Of a stretch of 64,000 nucleotides of DNA, positions 33,100 to 43,281 are shown piece after piece. Below the pieces are notes generated by a model. The model made no database searches, was not told the DNA's origin, and saw nothing but the letters and a program-made list of their open reading frames with translations. The stretch comes from an uncultured Lachnospiraceae bacterium (GTDB taxonomy: Bacteria; Bacillota; Clostridia; Lachnospirales; Lachnospiraceae). The DNA lies in assembly GCA_902768735.1 (NCBI GenBank), contig CACXMK010000002.1, positions 47,059 to 111,058 on the forward strand, in the 5' to 3' direction. How positions within the stretch are numbered: the stretch's first letter is position 1; each line of letters starts with the position of its first letter. The position numbers were made by a program, and so were the translations under genes.

Positions 33100-35790
33100 A
33101 TGAAAAGGAAGCAGCGATTGAAACTGTTGACCTTTGTTCTCATAGGCATTTTGATGACAGGCTCCTTCGGAGCCGCGGCGTCTGCGGCAGAAACAGACGC
33201 TCCGGTTTCCGGTGAGTCTGTTGTTGCGTCTGAACAAAGCGGAAACGACATGTCAAGCGGGGAAAAAGAGCAGGAACAGGTGTCCTGTACAGACAACGGG
33301 ACGGAAGAGACACAGGACGAAAACGCGGAAACGGCGGGAGAATCTCAAAAGCAGGAGACCCCGGATGATCCGGCAGGAGAATCCGGTCCGGGAGCAGTTC
33401 CCGGCGATCCGCAGGGGGAGAATGCACAGGGCGATGCCGGGGAAGGCGCGACGGGAGAGACACTTCAGGGAGAAACTGCGGAAAACGCGGCGAAGGAGAA
33501 TCCGCAGGCTGAAGCCCAGGCGGATGCGGAAGGGGAGATCTCACAGGAAGCAGGAACGGAAAATCCGGAGGGGGAGCCCGTACCGGAAGAGGGAGCGCTG
33601 ACGGAAGGCCAGGAAACGGTTTTGACGGAAGATCCGGAAAGCGCAGGGCAGGAGACTGCTCTGACGGCAGATGCCGGCACTGTGGCTGCGGCCGGAGAGC
33701 AGCCGCCCGTGAAAGAAGTGCTGGGAACACCGCAGAATGTTGACTGGTCGAACACGACCGTACTCTCGTGGGACGCCGTCGAAAACACCAATCTCTATAA
33801 GATCACGGTATGGCTCAAGAAGGACTCGGCCAAATATTCAAAGACCGTAGATGTGACCGGCAGGACAAGCTATGACCTGGAGGAGGAGATCGTCTCCCTG
33901 ATCAAAACGAACAGGAAAGCACTGACGGGCGCCGCTTATATTGTATGGGCGACAGTGCAGGCAAGGACACCGGACGCTGTGCTCTTTGCGAACAGCAAAG
34001 CCGGAAAATCCCCTTCTTTCCGCTACCTGCGCACCACCTATCTGGAGGCGCTTGACAGGAACGGATGGTTTCTCAGGAACGGCGCATGGTACTATTATGA
34101 AGACGGCGTGATGCAGAAGGGATGGATCTCCTTTAACGGTAATCGTTATTATCTCAACAAGGACGGCGTCATGGTCAATAACTGCTGGATGGGCGGAAAA
34201 TACCTTAAATCCGACGGGTCCATGGCTAAAAACGAGTGGGTCGACAACTACTCCTGCTACGTCGGTCAGGACGGAAAAGTCATCGGCGATATCGTTTTCA
34301 GCACGACGAACTGGATCCAGACGAGCGCGGGATGGAGATATAAGGACGCAAACGGAAAATACATAAAGAACACATGGTATCCGATCAACCACAGGATGTA
34401 CTATTTTGACGCCGCAGGGCACCTGGCCACAGGCTGGCTGACCATCGACGGGAAGTCCTACTACCTCAACAACGCGGGAACGATCGAAACCGGAAAGGGC
34501 GCCCGGCAGAGCGGCTGGAAAAAGATCGGCAGCAACTACTACTGGTTCGATAAAAACGGCGTCATGGCGAAGTCACAGTGGGTGGACAGAGGACAGTATT
34601 ACGTCAATGCGGCCGGCCGCCGGCAGAGCTGGCTCTGTTACGCGAATTTGCGGAACGTCAACACCAGCAACCGTCTCGGGTACGATATCTACAGTTCGAC
34701 ATCTCCGCCGGAACAGAGCATCGCGTCCTATGATCTCGCGTACAAGAACGGAAACCGTATTCTGGTCATCGATCTGCGGTTTACGAAGGACAACGTTCCG
34801 GTCTGCTTTCACGATGACGCGGTCAAATACGCGCGCTGGAAAAACGGAAACACCCCCGGAGAAAAGCCGTCTGTATCTAAGCTGACATACGAGGAGCTCT
34901 GTCAGTACGATTTCGGAATCTACCGCGGGGCGATGTACAAGGGAACCGCACCGCTCACGCTGGAAGAAATGGCGAAGTGGATCAAGAAGCATACGGACGC
35001 GGAAGTTTATATTGAAGTCAAAGCGGATCAAATGAATATGACGCAGATCAGAAACACAACAAAGGTTCTGTCTGCATACAATATCACCGGCCGGAGTTCA
35101 GTGATATTTGCGGTCGAAGGCGCAACGGACCTTCGCGTTCAAAGGATGCATAAGCAGTCGCCCTCGCTCAGGATCGGGATCACGAGCAGCTTTGTCGGAA
35201 ATGCCGCTTACGAACTGGCCACGAAAACCAAGGGAACCGGAAATGAAGTGTTTTTCTGGTGCTGGAACAATACGCCGCTGACAGACGGGATTGTTAATAA
35301 GCTTAAGCAGCTGAATGTGCAGTTCGAGTGCGGTACGTTTGCGAATCTTAAGACGTTTGACGACATCATCGGATATTACCTGAAAGGTTCGGCATATGCG
35401 TACAACTCCGGTGTGGAGACGCCGGGAGGCGTCTTTTCGACGATGTTGAAAACAGCGACTTTCCACGACAAAGCGCAGTGGGTAAATACAGCTAAGGGAT
35501 GGATGTACCGGAAGGTCGACCAGACCTTTGTGAAGAACAAATGGCTGGTGCTCGGCGCGAAGAAGTACCATTTCTCGTCGGGCGGGATCATGCAGACGGG
35601 CTGGCTGAATCTTGGCGGCACACTGTACTACCTGGACAGCGATGGGTCGATGGTCACCGGATGGAAGGTCATTGCCTCAGCCAGGTATTACTTTAACGCG
35701 GACGGCGTAATGCTCAAGGGCCGGCAGGTATTAAACGGACACACGTATCTTTTCGACAACACGGGCAAATTCATCAGGAAGATCAGTTAA
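33100..35790 (+). CDS. Secreted cell-wall binding protein with a GDPD-like domain
   Basis: About 896 residues: signal peptide (1-30), a long acidic low-complexity stalk (to ~205), a fibronectin-like module (~208-300), cell-wall binding repeats (~310-515), a glycerophosphodiester phosphodiesterase-like TIM-barrel domain (~520-780) and more wall-binding repeats (~790-896). In the GDPD domain the block FTKDNVPVCFHDD (His571) and EVK (Glu639) are recognisable, but the first HRG motif is absent (an Asn-Arg lies there), the usual PENT is PEQS, and the metal-binding ED is ID. It may be an altered or inactive phosphodiesterase or a binding domain. TTG 33091 is an alternative start. Enzymes of this type cut glycerophospho-alcohols, including glycerophosphocholine. 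Confidence 0.82.
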   Translation: MKRKQRLKLLTFVLIGILMTGSFGAAASAAETDAPVSGESVVASEQSGNDMSSGEKEQEQVSCTDNGTEETQDENAETAGESQKQETPDDPAGESGPGAVPGDPQGENAQGDAGEGATGETLQGETAENAAKENPQAEAQADAEGEISQEAGTENPEGEPVPEEGALTEGQETVLTEDPESAGQETALTADAGTVAAAGEQPPVKEVLGTPQNVDWSNTTVLSWDAVENTNLYKITVWLKKDSAKYSKTVDVTGRTSYDLEEEIVSLIKTNRKALTGAAYIVWATVQARTPDAVLFANSKAGKSPSFRYLRTTYLEALDRNGWFLRNGAWYYYEDGVMQKGWISFNGNRYYLNKDGVMVNNCWMGGKYLKSDGSMAKNEWVDNYSCYVGQDGKVIGDIVFSTTNWIQTSAGWRYKDANGKYIKNTWYPINHRMYYFDAAGHLATGWLTIDGKSYYLNNAGTIETGKGARQSGWKKIGSNYYWFDKNGVMAKSQWVDRGQYYVNAAGRRQSWLCYANLRNVNTSNRLGYDIYSSTSPPEQSIASYDLAYKNGNRILVIDLRFTKDNVPVCFHDDAVKYARWKNGNTPGEKPSVSKLTYEELCQYDFGIYRGAMYKGTAPLTLEEMAKWIKKHTDAEVYIEVKADQMNMTQIRNTTKVLSAYNITGRSSVIFAVEGATDLRVQRMHKQSPSLRIGITSSFVGNAAYELATKTKGTGNEVFFWCWNNTPLTDGIVNKLKQLNVQFECGTFANLKTFDDIIGYYLKGSAYAYNSGVETPGGVFSTMLKTATFHDKAQWVNTAKGWMYRKVDQTFVKNKWLVLGAKKYHFSSGGIMQTGWLNLGGTLYYLDSDGSMVTGWKVIASARYYFNADGVMLKGRQVLNGHTYLFDNTGKFIRKIS

Positions 35791-35814
35791 GTTACAGGGA
35801 GTCTCATCATACAC

Positions 35815-35911
35815 GCCATAGAGAAGCCCGGCCATATACCCCAAGGAGAACCTTTCGCTTTGAAGAAGCGCGGGGCTCCGAAGGAGTGTATGGCCGGGCT
35901 TATAGTATAGC
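35815..35911. repeat. Convergent-gap palindrome, copy B
   Basis: AAGCCCGGCCATATA (35824-35838) pairs with TGTATGGCCGGGCTT (35887-35901) with one mismatch; the inner ends continue toward GGAG and CTCC, the outer ends are GCCATAG and an imperfect GTATAGC. It lies between the convergent GDPD-like and GtrB-like genes. Family described under copy A. Confidence 0.75.
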
Positions 35912-35937
35912 CCGATATCTGTTGTCCGCTCTGTGAC

Positions 35938-36882
35938 TCAGCGGATCTTCTGTGCGTGATCTGCGTTGGTATCCGAAATAATATAGTGTGGCCGGTTTTT
36001 TACCTCCATGTATGTTTTGGCCAGGTACTGCCCGATGATACCGAGACAGAACAGCTGCAGGCCGCCGATGAAGACGATCACGCAGATCGTGGAAGCCCAG
36101 CCGGCGACGGGGTCTCCGAACAGAAGCTTTCTGATAACAATGAAGAGAAGGAACAGGAACGAGAGACCTGTCATGGTGATCCCAAACCAGGATGCGATGC
36201 TCAGAGGCGCCTGCGAGAAGCTGATGATGCCGTCGATAGCGTAATTGAACAGCTTCCAGAAGCTCCACTTCGTCTCCCCGGCAATGCGCTCTACGTTCTC
36301 AAAAGGCAGCCAGTATGTCCGAAAGCCCACCCATCCGAAGATGCCTTTTGAAAAGCGGTTGTACTCGCTCATAGAGAGGATGGCGTCCTTCATGTCTTTG
36401 GACATCAGGCGGAAATCCCTTGCGCCGTCCACGATGTCGGCGTCGGAGATCCGGTTGATCAGGGAATAAAACTTTCTGGCGAACCAGCTCCGGACCGGAG
36501 GCTCTCCCGTCCTGTCGGCGCGCCTTGTCGCGACACTGTCGTACTCTCCGGACTGCAGGATCTTTACCATTTTCGGGAGGAGAGAGGGGGGATCCTGAAG
36601 GTCCGCGTCCATGACGGCAATATAGTCTCCCCGGGCATTACAGAATCCTGCGTACATTGCCGATTCCTTGCCGAAGTTTCTGGAGAAGGAAAAATACAGA
36701 ACGCGTGGATCCGCGTCCGCCAGTTCTTTCATGACCGCAAACGTATCATCCTTAGAGCCGTCATTGATCAGAAGAAGCTCGTAGTCACAGTCCATCGAAG
36801 AGAGGACCTTCGTCGTCTCGCGGTAAAAAAGGGGGAGCGCTTCCTGTTCGTTATAGCAGGGAACGATGAGTGATAACAGCAT
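35938..36882 (-). CDS. GT2 polyprenyl-phosphate glycosyltransferase, GtrB-like
   Basis: A 314-residue family 2 glycosyltransferase: N-terminal LLSLIVPCYNEQEALP, NDGSKDD nucleotide site, VMDADLQDPP metal site, and two C-terminal transmembrane helices (~232-254 and ~268-290), the layout of GtrB/DPM1 enzymes that charge undecaprenyl phosphate with glucose or another sugar for side-chain modification. The frame is open to 36963, but ATG at 36882 follows AAAGGAA and starts at the domain. A GtrA-like flippase or GtrC transferase is not seen in the window. It is transcribed alone, convergent with the GDPD-like gene. Confidence 0.88.
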   Translation of the reverse strand: MLLSLIVPCYNEQEALPLFYRETTKVLSSMDCDYELLLINDGSKDDTFAVMKELADADPRVLYFSFSRNFGKESAMYAGFCNARGDYIAVMDADLQDPPSLLPKMVKILQSGEYDSVATRRADRTGEPPVRSWFARKFYSLINRISDADIVDGARDFRLMSKDMKDAILSMSEYNRFSKGIFGWVGFRTYWLPFENVERIAGETKWSFWKLFNYAIDGIISFSQAPLSIASWFGITMTGLSFLFLLFIVIRKLLFGDPVAGWASTICVIVFIGGLQLFCLGIIGQYLAKTYMEVKNRPHYIISDTNADHAQKIR

Positions 36883-37058
36883 GGATCCATTCCTTTCGTA
36901 TCCAATTCTTTTCGGACCTGAAACCTTTCGCAGCCAGACCCTTTCTTCTGTCCATAGTACCATTTTTCTGGGAAAAGAGATAGAATGGTAATGGTGTATT
37001 TTGTCAGATTACCCCAATGAAACAAGGCCAAAACAATACTCACGGAACGGAGCGTGCC

Positions 37059-40000
37059 ATGAGCGGAACAGACGAGACAAACAATAACAGTAATACCTAC
37101 AGAGAGATTGAAAACGAAGCGCAGCCGAACTGCGTTGTGGGAATCGGCGCATCTGCGGGCGGTCTGGAAGCGCTGCAGCAATTCCTGACATTTTTGCCCG
37201 GGGATACCGGGATGGCGTTTGTCATCATCCAGCATCTATCTCCGGACCATAAGAGCCTTCTGGCGGATATTCTCGGGAAGGATACGGTTATGCCGGTAGT
37301 GGAAGCGCAGGACGGCATGCGCGTGAAGCGCAACCATATCTACATGATCCCGCCCAAATACAATCTGGAGATCGTCTCGGACGTTCTGCGCCTGAAAAAG
37401 TATAATCCCAGGAGCATCAACCATCCGATCGACATCTTTTTCCGCTCTCTTGCGGCAGCTTATGAAAACAGGGCAGTCGCTGTCATTTTATCGGGCACGG
37501 GCTCGGACGGCACGAGCGGGATCCGTTCGGTCAAGGACAAGAACGGCGTGATCATCGTGCAATCGCCCGAGAGCGCCAAGTTCGACGGGATGCCGCGAAA
37601 CGCCATTGCCACGGGATTCGTCGACATGGTCCTCAATCCCGACAGCATCGCACGCGAAATGCGCCATATCGCGGCGTCCATGGTGGATGCCGGCAACAAA
37701 CTGCAGCTCAGCGACGGTGACCTCATGGCGCAGGTCTTCTCGATCCTGCGGGACGTCACCAATGTCAATTACACATATTATAAGCAGACGACGATCCTGC
37801 GCCGCATTGAGAGGCGCATCGTTGTCACGCACAACCGGAATCTCCAGGAGTATGTCAAGTATCTGTCCAACAATCAGGACGAAGCGAGGCTCCTTGCCAA
37901 GGAAGTGCTGATCGGCGTGACGAGCTTCTTCAGGGATCCGGACTATTTTGACGTGCTCAAGGACCGGGTAATCTATGACCTTGTCAAAAACGCGTCGCCC
38001 GTAGATCAGATCCGCGTCTGGGTGGCGGGGTGTTCAACAGGTGAAGAAGCCTACTCCATCGCGATCCTGTTCGCAGAAGTCATCGAGGATATCGGCGTGC
38101 GCAGAGACGTCAAGATCTTCGCAACGGACCTCGACGCGGATTCTATCGCCGTGGCCGCCAGAGGGATCTATGCCGACAACATCATAGAGGACGTGTCGGC
38201 GGGGCGGCTGAGCAAATTCTTCAGCCGCAAAGGAAACCACTATATTGTCGGACACGAGATCCGCAAGATGATCGTCTTTGCGCAGCACAATGTATTTCAG
38301 GATCCGCCGTTCGGAAAACTTGACCTCATCAGCTGCCGGAATCTCCTGATCTATTTCCAGAATATCCTGCAGCGCAATCTGTTCGCTATTTTCCACATGG
38401 CGCTCAAGGACCGGGGATATCTGTTCCTTGGAAGGAGCGAGTCGGTGATCGATTATGACGACGTCTTCCGCGTCGCCTGTTCGAATGAAAGGATCTTTAT
38501 ACACAACGCATCCGGCAAGGCGCCGTCACACGAGCATATCACCTACTCCATGCAGGGCGTGGAGAGCAGTATGGGGACAGCCGGGGCCATGCACCATCTC
38601 TCCGAGCCGGACCTGTCCGTCACGTCGAACGAGATCGACACTCGCATTTTAGAGATGCTGCTTCCGGCGAGCGTTCTCGTGGACGAGAAGAACAAGCTGG
38701 CGCATTCTTACGGCGACTGCAGGGAATTTATCACGCTGCCGGTAGGCGCTGTTACGCTGGATATCTTCAGCCTTGTGCGGCCTGAACTCAAGATCGCTGT
38801 ATCAAAGGCTCTCAAGGAGTCGAGAGAAAAACAGGAGAGAGTCGCTTACGAAGGGATCCCGATGTCGGCAGGAGGGGAAACAAAGCTGATCTCCCTTGTA
38901 GCGCAGCCGATGAAGGACCGGCTCGGGTCAAATACCGGGATGACGGCGCTGGCATTTCTGCCCATGGGCAATACCGACCCGGGGATCCAGATGGAGCAAT
39001 ACCATGTGGATACCGCTGCGGCGGAGCGGATCACGGATCTGGAGAAGGCGCTGTACAGAGCACAGGAAAGCCTGAAGAAGACGGTGACCGAGCTGGAGAG
39101 CGTCAATGCGGAGCTGCAGGCGGCAAATGAGGAGCTTCTGACAGCAAACGAGGAGCTGCAGAGTTCCAACGAGGAACTGCAGAGCGTCAACGAGGAGCTG
39201 TATACCGTAAACTCCGAGTACCAGGTAAAAGTCAACGAACTGGCGGCGCTCAACGACGATATGGCGAATTTCCTTTCAACGACGCTGGTGGGTGTCATCA
39301 TGGTGGACCGGAGCCTTCACATCCGCAAGTATACAGAGTATATCTCGACAGAGTTCCATGTCGCGGACCAGGATGTCGGGCGGTCTCTGCGGTATATTGC
39401 GTTCAACTTCGCGACGATCGACCTGATCGCGCTGTGCCGCCAGGTGCTCAGCACCATGAAGCCTATCGAGAAGAACAGCGCCTCCGTGACCGGAAAGACG
39501 TATCTCGTGAGGATCGCGCCTTATCAGGCACACGACAAAGAGAAGGAACGGGATTTCGTCATCGATGATTCCAGGACCAGGGAGAGCGTCGAGACGGAAG
39601 AGGGAAAAGACCTCAGAGGTCTCGTGATCACGTTCGTGGATACCACGAAACAGGTCAATGACAGGCAGCAGATCGAGGAGATGGGAAAAGCTCTCCGCGC
39701 GGCTGTAAAATCCGGCAAAGAGAAAGAGGCGTTCCTGTCGCATATGAGCCACGATATGCGCACGCCGATGACGGCGATCATGGGTCTTGTGCAGCTCAGC
39801 CTCCAGGAAAAAGATATCCCGCCCAGGATCAGTGAAAACCTGGGAAAGATCCAGTCTTCAGGAAGATATCTGCTGAGCCTGATCGACGAGATCCTCGAAA
39901 CAAGCAGGATCAATTCCGGCAAGGTCGTCTCCGTCTGTTCCGCGATCCGGGAGACCAATGTGGTCGAAGAGGTGAATTCGATCATAGGCCAGAAGGCTGC

Positions 40001-40862
40001 GGACGCGCAGATCCTGTTCAGGGCCAGATTCAAGGGATGCGAGGACCGCTATGTCATGATGGACGTGGAGCATGTGGAGAGGATCCTTTTGAATGTCCTG
40101 ACCAACGCCGTGAAATTCACGGATCCGGGCGGAACCGTCGACTTTATCACGAACGTCAGCTATATACACGGAAGAGCCCGCCATATCTATACGATCACGG
40201 ACAGCGGAGTGGGGATCAGCGAGGAGTTCCTCAAGAAAATGTTCCTTCCTTTCGAACAGGAGATGCAGGAGGACATCGCTTTAAGGGACGGACAGGGGCT
40301 CGGACTTTACATCACTAAGAATCTGGTGGACCTGCTGCAGGGCACCATCAATTGCGAGAGTGTAAAAGGAAAAGGAACGACGTTTACCATCGTACTCGAG
40401 TACGATCTCGCGTCGGAGGAGCAGATCCGCCTGCAAAAGCGCAAAAAGATCACTTACGAAGCCCGCGTCCTGTATGGCAAAAACGTGCTGGTCGCTGAGG
40501 ACAACACTATTAACGCGGAGGTGATCATGAAGATCCTGGAGACCCGCGGCGTTCATTCGGAGCTTGCGCGGGACGGACAGGAAGCTGTGGAGATGTTCCG
40601 CAGGAGAGGCCCTTACCATTACCAGGCCATCCTGATGGATATGATGATGCCGGTCTTGGACGGACCGGCAGCGGCGAGGAAGATCCGTGAGAGCGACGCG
40701 GAAGACGCAATGGAGATCCCTATCATTGCGCTGACAGCGGATACCTATGAGGACGCGGAGCAGAAGTGCATGCAGGCCGGAATGGACAGCTACTTAAAGA
40801 AACCGGTGGATACCGACGAGCTGTTTCGCGTTCTGGCAAGGGAATTTGACAGGATTTCATAA
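37059..40862 (+). CDS. CheB-CheR-PAS-histidine kinase-receiver fusion protein
   Basis: About 1267 residues. Order: CheB methylesterase (~10-195; catalytic Ser32 in GASAGG, His59 in IQHLS, Asp150 in TGSDG), CheR methyltransferase (~215-480; VAGCSTGEEAYS SAM site), a linker, a coiled coil of AELQAANEELLT type repeats (~650-720), a PAS-like domain (~725-850), HisKA (phospho-acceptor His898 in SHMSHDMRTP), HATPase (NAVKF, DSGVG, GQGLGLY), and a C-terminal receiver with Asp1194 in LMDMMMPVLDG. All catalytic residues are present. Such fusions act outside the core flagellar pathway; no chemoreceptor, CheA or CheW gene is near. ATG 37059 follows GGAG; ATG 37017 is in frame but lacks a ribosome site. 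Confidence 0.92.
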   Translation: MSGTDETNNNSNTYREIENEAQPNCVVGIGASAGGLEALQQFLTFLPGDTGMAFVIIQHLSPDHKSLLADILGKDTVMPVVEAQDGMRVKRNHIYMIPPKYNLEIVSDVLRLKKYNPRSINHPIDIFFRSLAAAYENRAVAVILSGTGSDGTSGIRSVKDKNGVIIVQSPESAKFDGMPRNAIATGFVDMVLNPDSIAREMRHIAASMVDAGNKLQLSDGDLMAQVFSILRDVTNVNYTYYKQTTILRRIERRIVVTHNRNLQEYVKYLSNNQDEARLLAKEVLIGVTSFFRDPDYFDVLKDRVIYDLVKNASPVDQIRVWVAGCSTGEEAYSIAILFAEVIEDIGVRRDVKIFATDLDADSIAVAARGIYADNIIEDVSAGRLSKFFSRKGNHYIVGHEIRKMIVFAQHNVFQDPPFGKLDLISCRNLLIYFQNILQRNLFAIFHMALKDRGYLFLGRSESVIDYDDVFRVACSNERIFIHNASGKAPSHEHITYSMQGVESSMGTAGAMHHLSEPDLSVTSNEIDTRILEMLLPASVLVDEKNKLAHSYGDCREFITLPVGAVTLDIFSLVRPELKIAVSKALKESREKQERVAYEGIPMSAGGETKLISLVAQPMKDRLGSNTGMTALAFLPMGNTDPGIQMEQYHVDTAAAERITDLEKALYRAQESLKKTVTELESVNAELQAANEELLTANEELQSSNEELQSVNEELYTVNSEYQVKVNELAALNDDMANFLSTTLVGVIMVDRSLHIRKYTEYISTEFHVADQDVGRSLRYIAFNFATIDLIALCRQVLSTMKPIEKNSASVTGKTYLVRIAPYQAHDKEKERDFVIDDSRTRESVETEEGKDLRGLVITFVDTTKQVNDRQQIEEMGKALRAAVKSGKEKEAFLSHMSHDMRTPMTAIMGLVQLSLQEKDIPPRISENLGKIQSSGRYLLSLIDEILETSRINSGKVVSVCSAIRETNVVEEVNSIIGQKAADAQILFRARFKGCEDRYVMMDVEHVERILLNVLTNAVKFTDPGGTVDFITNVSYIHGRARHIYTITDSGVGISEEFLKKMFLPFEQEMQEDIALRDGQGLGLYITKNLVDLLQGTINCESVKGKGTTFTIVLEYDLASEEQIRLQKRKKITYEARVLYGKNVLVAEDNTINAEVIMKILETRGVHSELARDGQEAVEMFRRRGPYHYQAILMDMMMPVLDGPAAARKIRESDAEDAMEIPIIALTADTYEDAEQKCMQAGMDSYLKKPVDTDELFRVLAREFDRIS

Positions 40863-40952
40863 TTATTTAAGACTCTTTTTCAGATTAGTTTCTGCTATTT
40901 GACAGGGAAAGTGTTAAGATATCGTATTATCAAACACAGGAAAGAGGAAACT

Positions 40953-42896
40953 ATGAACGAAGTTAAGCAACCAAGAAAACAGCAGATCACGTATTTTCTG
41001 CTGGTGGCGGTCGTGATGATCATCCTGAACAGCCTGATCATGCCGTACCTGCAGAATGCCAAAGTGACGGAGACGGATTACAATACGTTTATTACGATGA
41101 CGGAAAACGACCAGGTGAAGGAAGTGGAGATCTCCTCTTCGCAGATTCTTTTTTCGGACGCGGACGGGAATCTCTATGTCACCGCGCCGGTGACGGATGA
41201 TGATCTGGCAAACAGGCTCCATGAACATAACATCAAATTCGGAAGCGAGATCGTGCGGCCGATGTCGCCGCTGCTTTCCTTTCTGCTCTCATGGGTTTTG
41301 CCGATCGGAATCTTTGCGGGACTCTACTATTTCCTCAATAAGAGGATGATGGACGCAGGAGGCCGCAACTCCATGATGTTCGGTATGGGAAAGAGTAACG
41401 CCAAGATCTACGTCCAATCTACGGAAGGGATCCGGTTTTCCGATGTGGCGGGGGAAGAAGAAGCAAAAGAGTCGCTGCAGGAGGTCGTGGATTACCTGCA
41501 CAACCCGTCCAAATACAAGGAGATCGGAGCGGCGATGCCCAAGGGCATCCTTCTCGTAGGCCCTCCCGGCACCGGTAAGACGATGCTGGCCAAGGCCGTC
41601 GCCGGTGAATCCAATGTTCCGTTCTTCTCCATCTCCGGCTCTGAGTTCGTCGAGATGTTCGTCGGAATGGGCGCCTCCAAGGTCCGCGACCTGTTCAGGC
41701 AGGCCAAGGAGAAGGCACCCTGCATCGTATTCATCGACGAGATCGACGCGATCGGTAAAAAGCGCGACGGCTCCCTCGTCGGCGGTAACGACGAGCGTGA
41801 GCAGACCCTCAACCAGCTGCTCACGGAGATGGACGGTTTCGAGGAGAACACCGGCGTCGTGATCCTCGCGGCGACGAACCGCCCCGAAGCGCTCGATCCC
41901 GCGCTGACGCGGCCCGGCCGCTTCGACCGCCGCGTTCCCGTCGAGCTTCCCGACCTCAAGGGAAGAGAGGATATCCTCAGGGTCCACGCTAAAAAGATCA
42001 AGTACAGTTCCGATGTCGACTTTAACAAAATTGCGAGAATGGCAGCAGGCGCTTCCGGCGCGGAGCTGGCCAACATCGTCAATGAAGCGGCGCTGCGCGC
42101 GGTGCGCGACGGCAGAAAGTTCGCTACGCAGGCGGACTTTGAGGAGAGTATCGAGGTCGTTATTGCGGGATACCAGAAGAAGAACGCTATTTTGACCGAT
42201 AAAGAAAAGCTGATCGTATCGTACCATGAGATCGGGCACGCGCTGGTGGCAGCCATGCAGACGCAAAGCGCTCCGGTCCAGAAGATCACGATCATTCCCC
42301 GCACGTCAGGCGCGCTCGGCTACACCATGCAGGTGGAGGAAGAGGGCAACCACTATCTGATGAGCAAGGTGGAGCTTGAGAACAAGATCGCGACCCTGTG
42401 CGGCGGCCGCGCGGCGGAGGAAGTGGAGTTCGGCAGTATTACGACCGGTGCCGCCAATGACATCGAGCAGGCTACGAAGCTTGCGCGCGCGATGATCACG
42501 CGCTTCGGTATGAGCGACGAGTTCGACATGGTGGCTATGGAGACGCTGACCAACCAGTACCTGGGCGGCGATACCTCCCTGGCATGCTCCGCGGATACCC
42601 AGGCACTGATCGACAAGAAGATCGTGGAGCTCGTGCGGACGCAGCACCGGAAGGCGCTTAAGATCCTGGAGGATAACAAGCGGAAAATGGACGAGCTGGC
42701 GGAATATCTGTACTTCAGGGAGACCATTACCGGCGAGGAGTTCATGCAGATCCTGTCAAGACCGCCCATTCCCAGGGAGATCCCGATGAGCAGCGAGGCG
42801 CTCCATGAGACAGCCGTGGAGGAGGCGAAGTTGGAGGAAGGCGAGGATGTCACCGACGTCTTTACGGAGCATATGGAACCGGGGCAAGAGTCTTGA
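40953..42896 (+). CDS. ftsH: ATP-dependent zinc metalloprotease FtsH
   Basis: A 647-residue membrane protease with two N-terminal transmembrane helices (~12-32 and ~113-133) around an outer domain, an AAA domain (Walker A GPPGTGKT at ~203-210, Walker [12 protein letters not shown], second region of homology ending in TRPGRFDRR) and a zinc protease domain with HEIGH at 425-429. It unfolds and degrades membrane and some soluble proteins as a hexamer. The frame is open to 40899, but ATG 40953 follows AAGAGGA and fits the family. FtsH is usually single copy or few copies; this one is not next to the usual tilS-hpt pair. Confidence 0.96.
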   Translation: MNEVKQPRKQQITYFLLVAVVMIILNSLIMPYLQNAKVTETDYNTFITMTENDQVKEVEISSSQILFSDADGNLYVTAPVTDDDLANRLHEHNIKFGSEIVRPMSPLLSFLLSWVLPIGIFAGLYYFLNKRMMDAGGRNSMMFGMGKSNAKIYVQSTEGIRFSDVAGEEEAKESLQEVVDYLHNPSKYKEIGAAMPKGILLVGPPGTGKTMLAKAVAGESNVPFFSISGSEFVEMFVGMGASKVRDLFRQAKEKAPCIVFIDEIDAIGKKRDGSLVGGNDEREQTLNQLLTEMDGFEENTGVVILAATNRPEALDPALTRPGRFDRRVPVELPDLKGREDILRVHAKKIKYSSDVDFNKIARMAAGASGAELANIVNEAALRAVRDGRKFATQADFEESIEVVIAGYQKKNAILTDKEKLIVSYHEIGHALVAAMQTQSAPVQKITIIPRTSGALGYTMQVEEEGNHYLMSKVELENKIATLCGGRAAEEVEFGSITTGAANDIEQATKLARAMITRFGMSDEFDMVAMETLTNQYLGGDTSLACSADTQALIDKKIVELVRTQHRKALKILEDNKRKMDELAEYLYFRETITGEEFMQILSRPPIPREIPMSSEALHETAVEEAKLEEGEDVTDVFTEHMEPGQES

Positions 42897-43006
42897 TATG
42901 AGACGTTCTATTAGATAAACTATAATAAGATAAACTATAGTAATAGAAAATCTATAAACAAAGGACATCCGTTCCGTATTCACATGTCGAAAAGGGGGAT
43001 TTGCAG

Positions 43007-43261
43007 ATGCTGGAATTCAAATATGACACACAGCTTTTGATCGATGGCGATGATCTTGACGAGGACGAGGTCTATGATTACTTCGTAGAGCACTTCAAGG
43101 GCGACTGCCTGCTGGCGGTCGGCGGCGACGGGGATCCGATCAAGATCCACTACCACACCAATGAGCCTTGGAAGGTTCTGGAGTACTGCTCTTCCATCGG
43201 CGAGATCTATGATATCGTCGTGGAGGACATGGACAGGCAGAGCAGAGGCCTGAAAGGATAA
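43007..43261 (+). CDS. Small stand-alone domain similar to the C-terminal part of FakA/DAK2-family proteins
   Basis: An 84-residue soluble protein. The block DCLLAVGGDGDPIKIHYHTNEPWKVL matches the segment of FakA-like (YloV) dihydroxyacetone-kinase family proteins where xxIKIHVHTNxPxxVL is conserved, followed by the matching short helix and strand. The kinase domain itself is missing, so this is a single-domain relative rather than a kinase. ATG 43007 is 9 bases from AGGGGG; TTG 43001 is an in-frame alternative. It follows ftsH after 110 bases and precedes palindrome C. Function unknown. Confidence 0.65.
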   Translation: MLEFKYDTQLLIDGDDLDEDEVYDYFVEHFKGDCLLAVGGDGDPIKIHYHTNEPWKVLEYCSSIGEIYDIVVEDMDRQSRGLKG

Positions 43262-43281
43262 TAAAGAATTTTTGTAAAGAA

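Noticed and set aside
40908-40940. TTGACA at about 40914 as an ftsH promoter
   Set aside because: No acceptable -10 box lies 16-18 bases downstream; TATTAT-like words are at the wrong distance.
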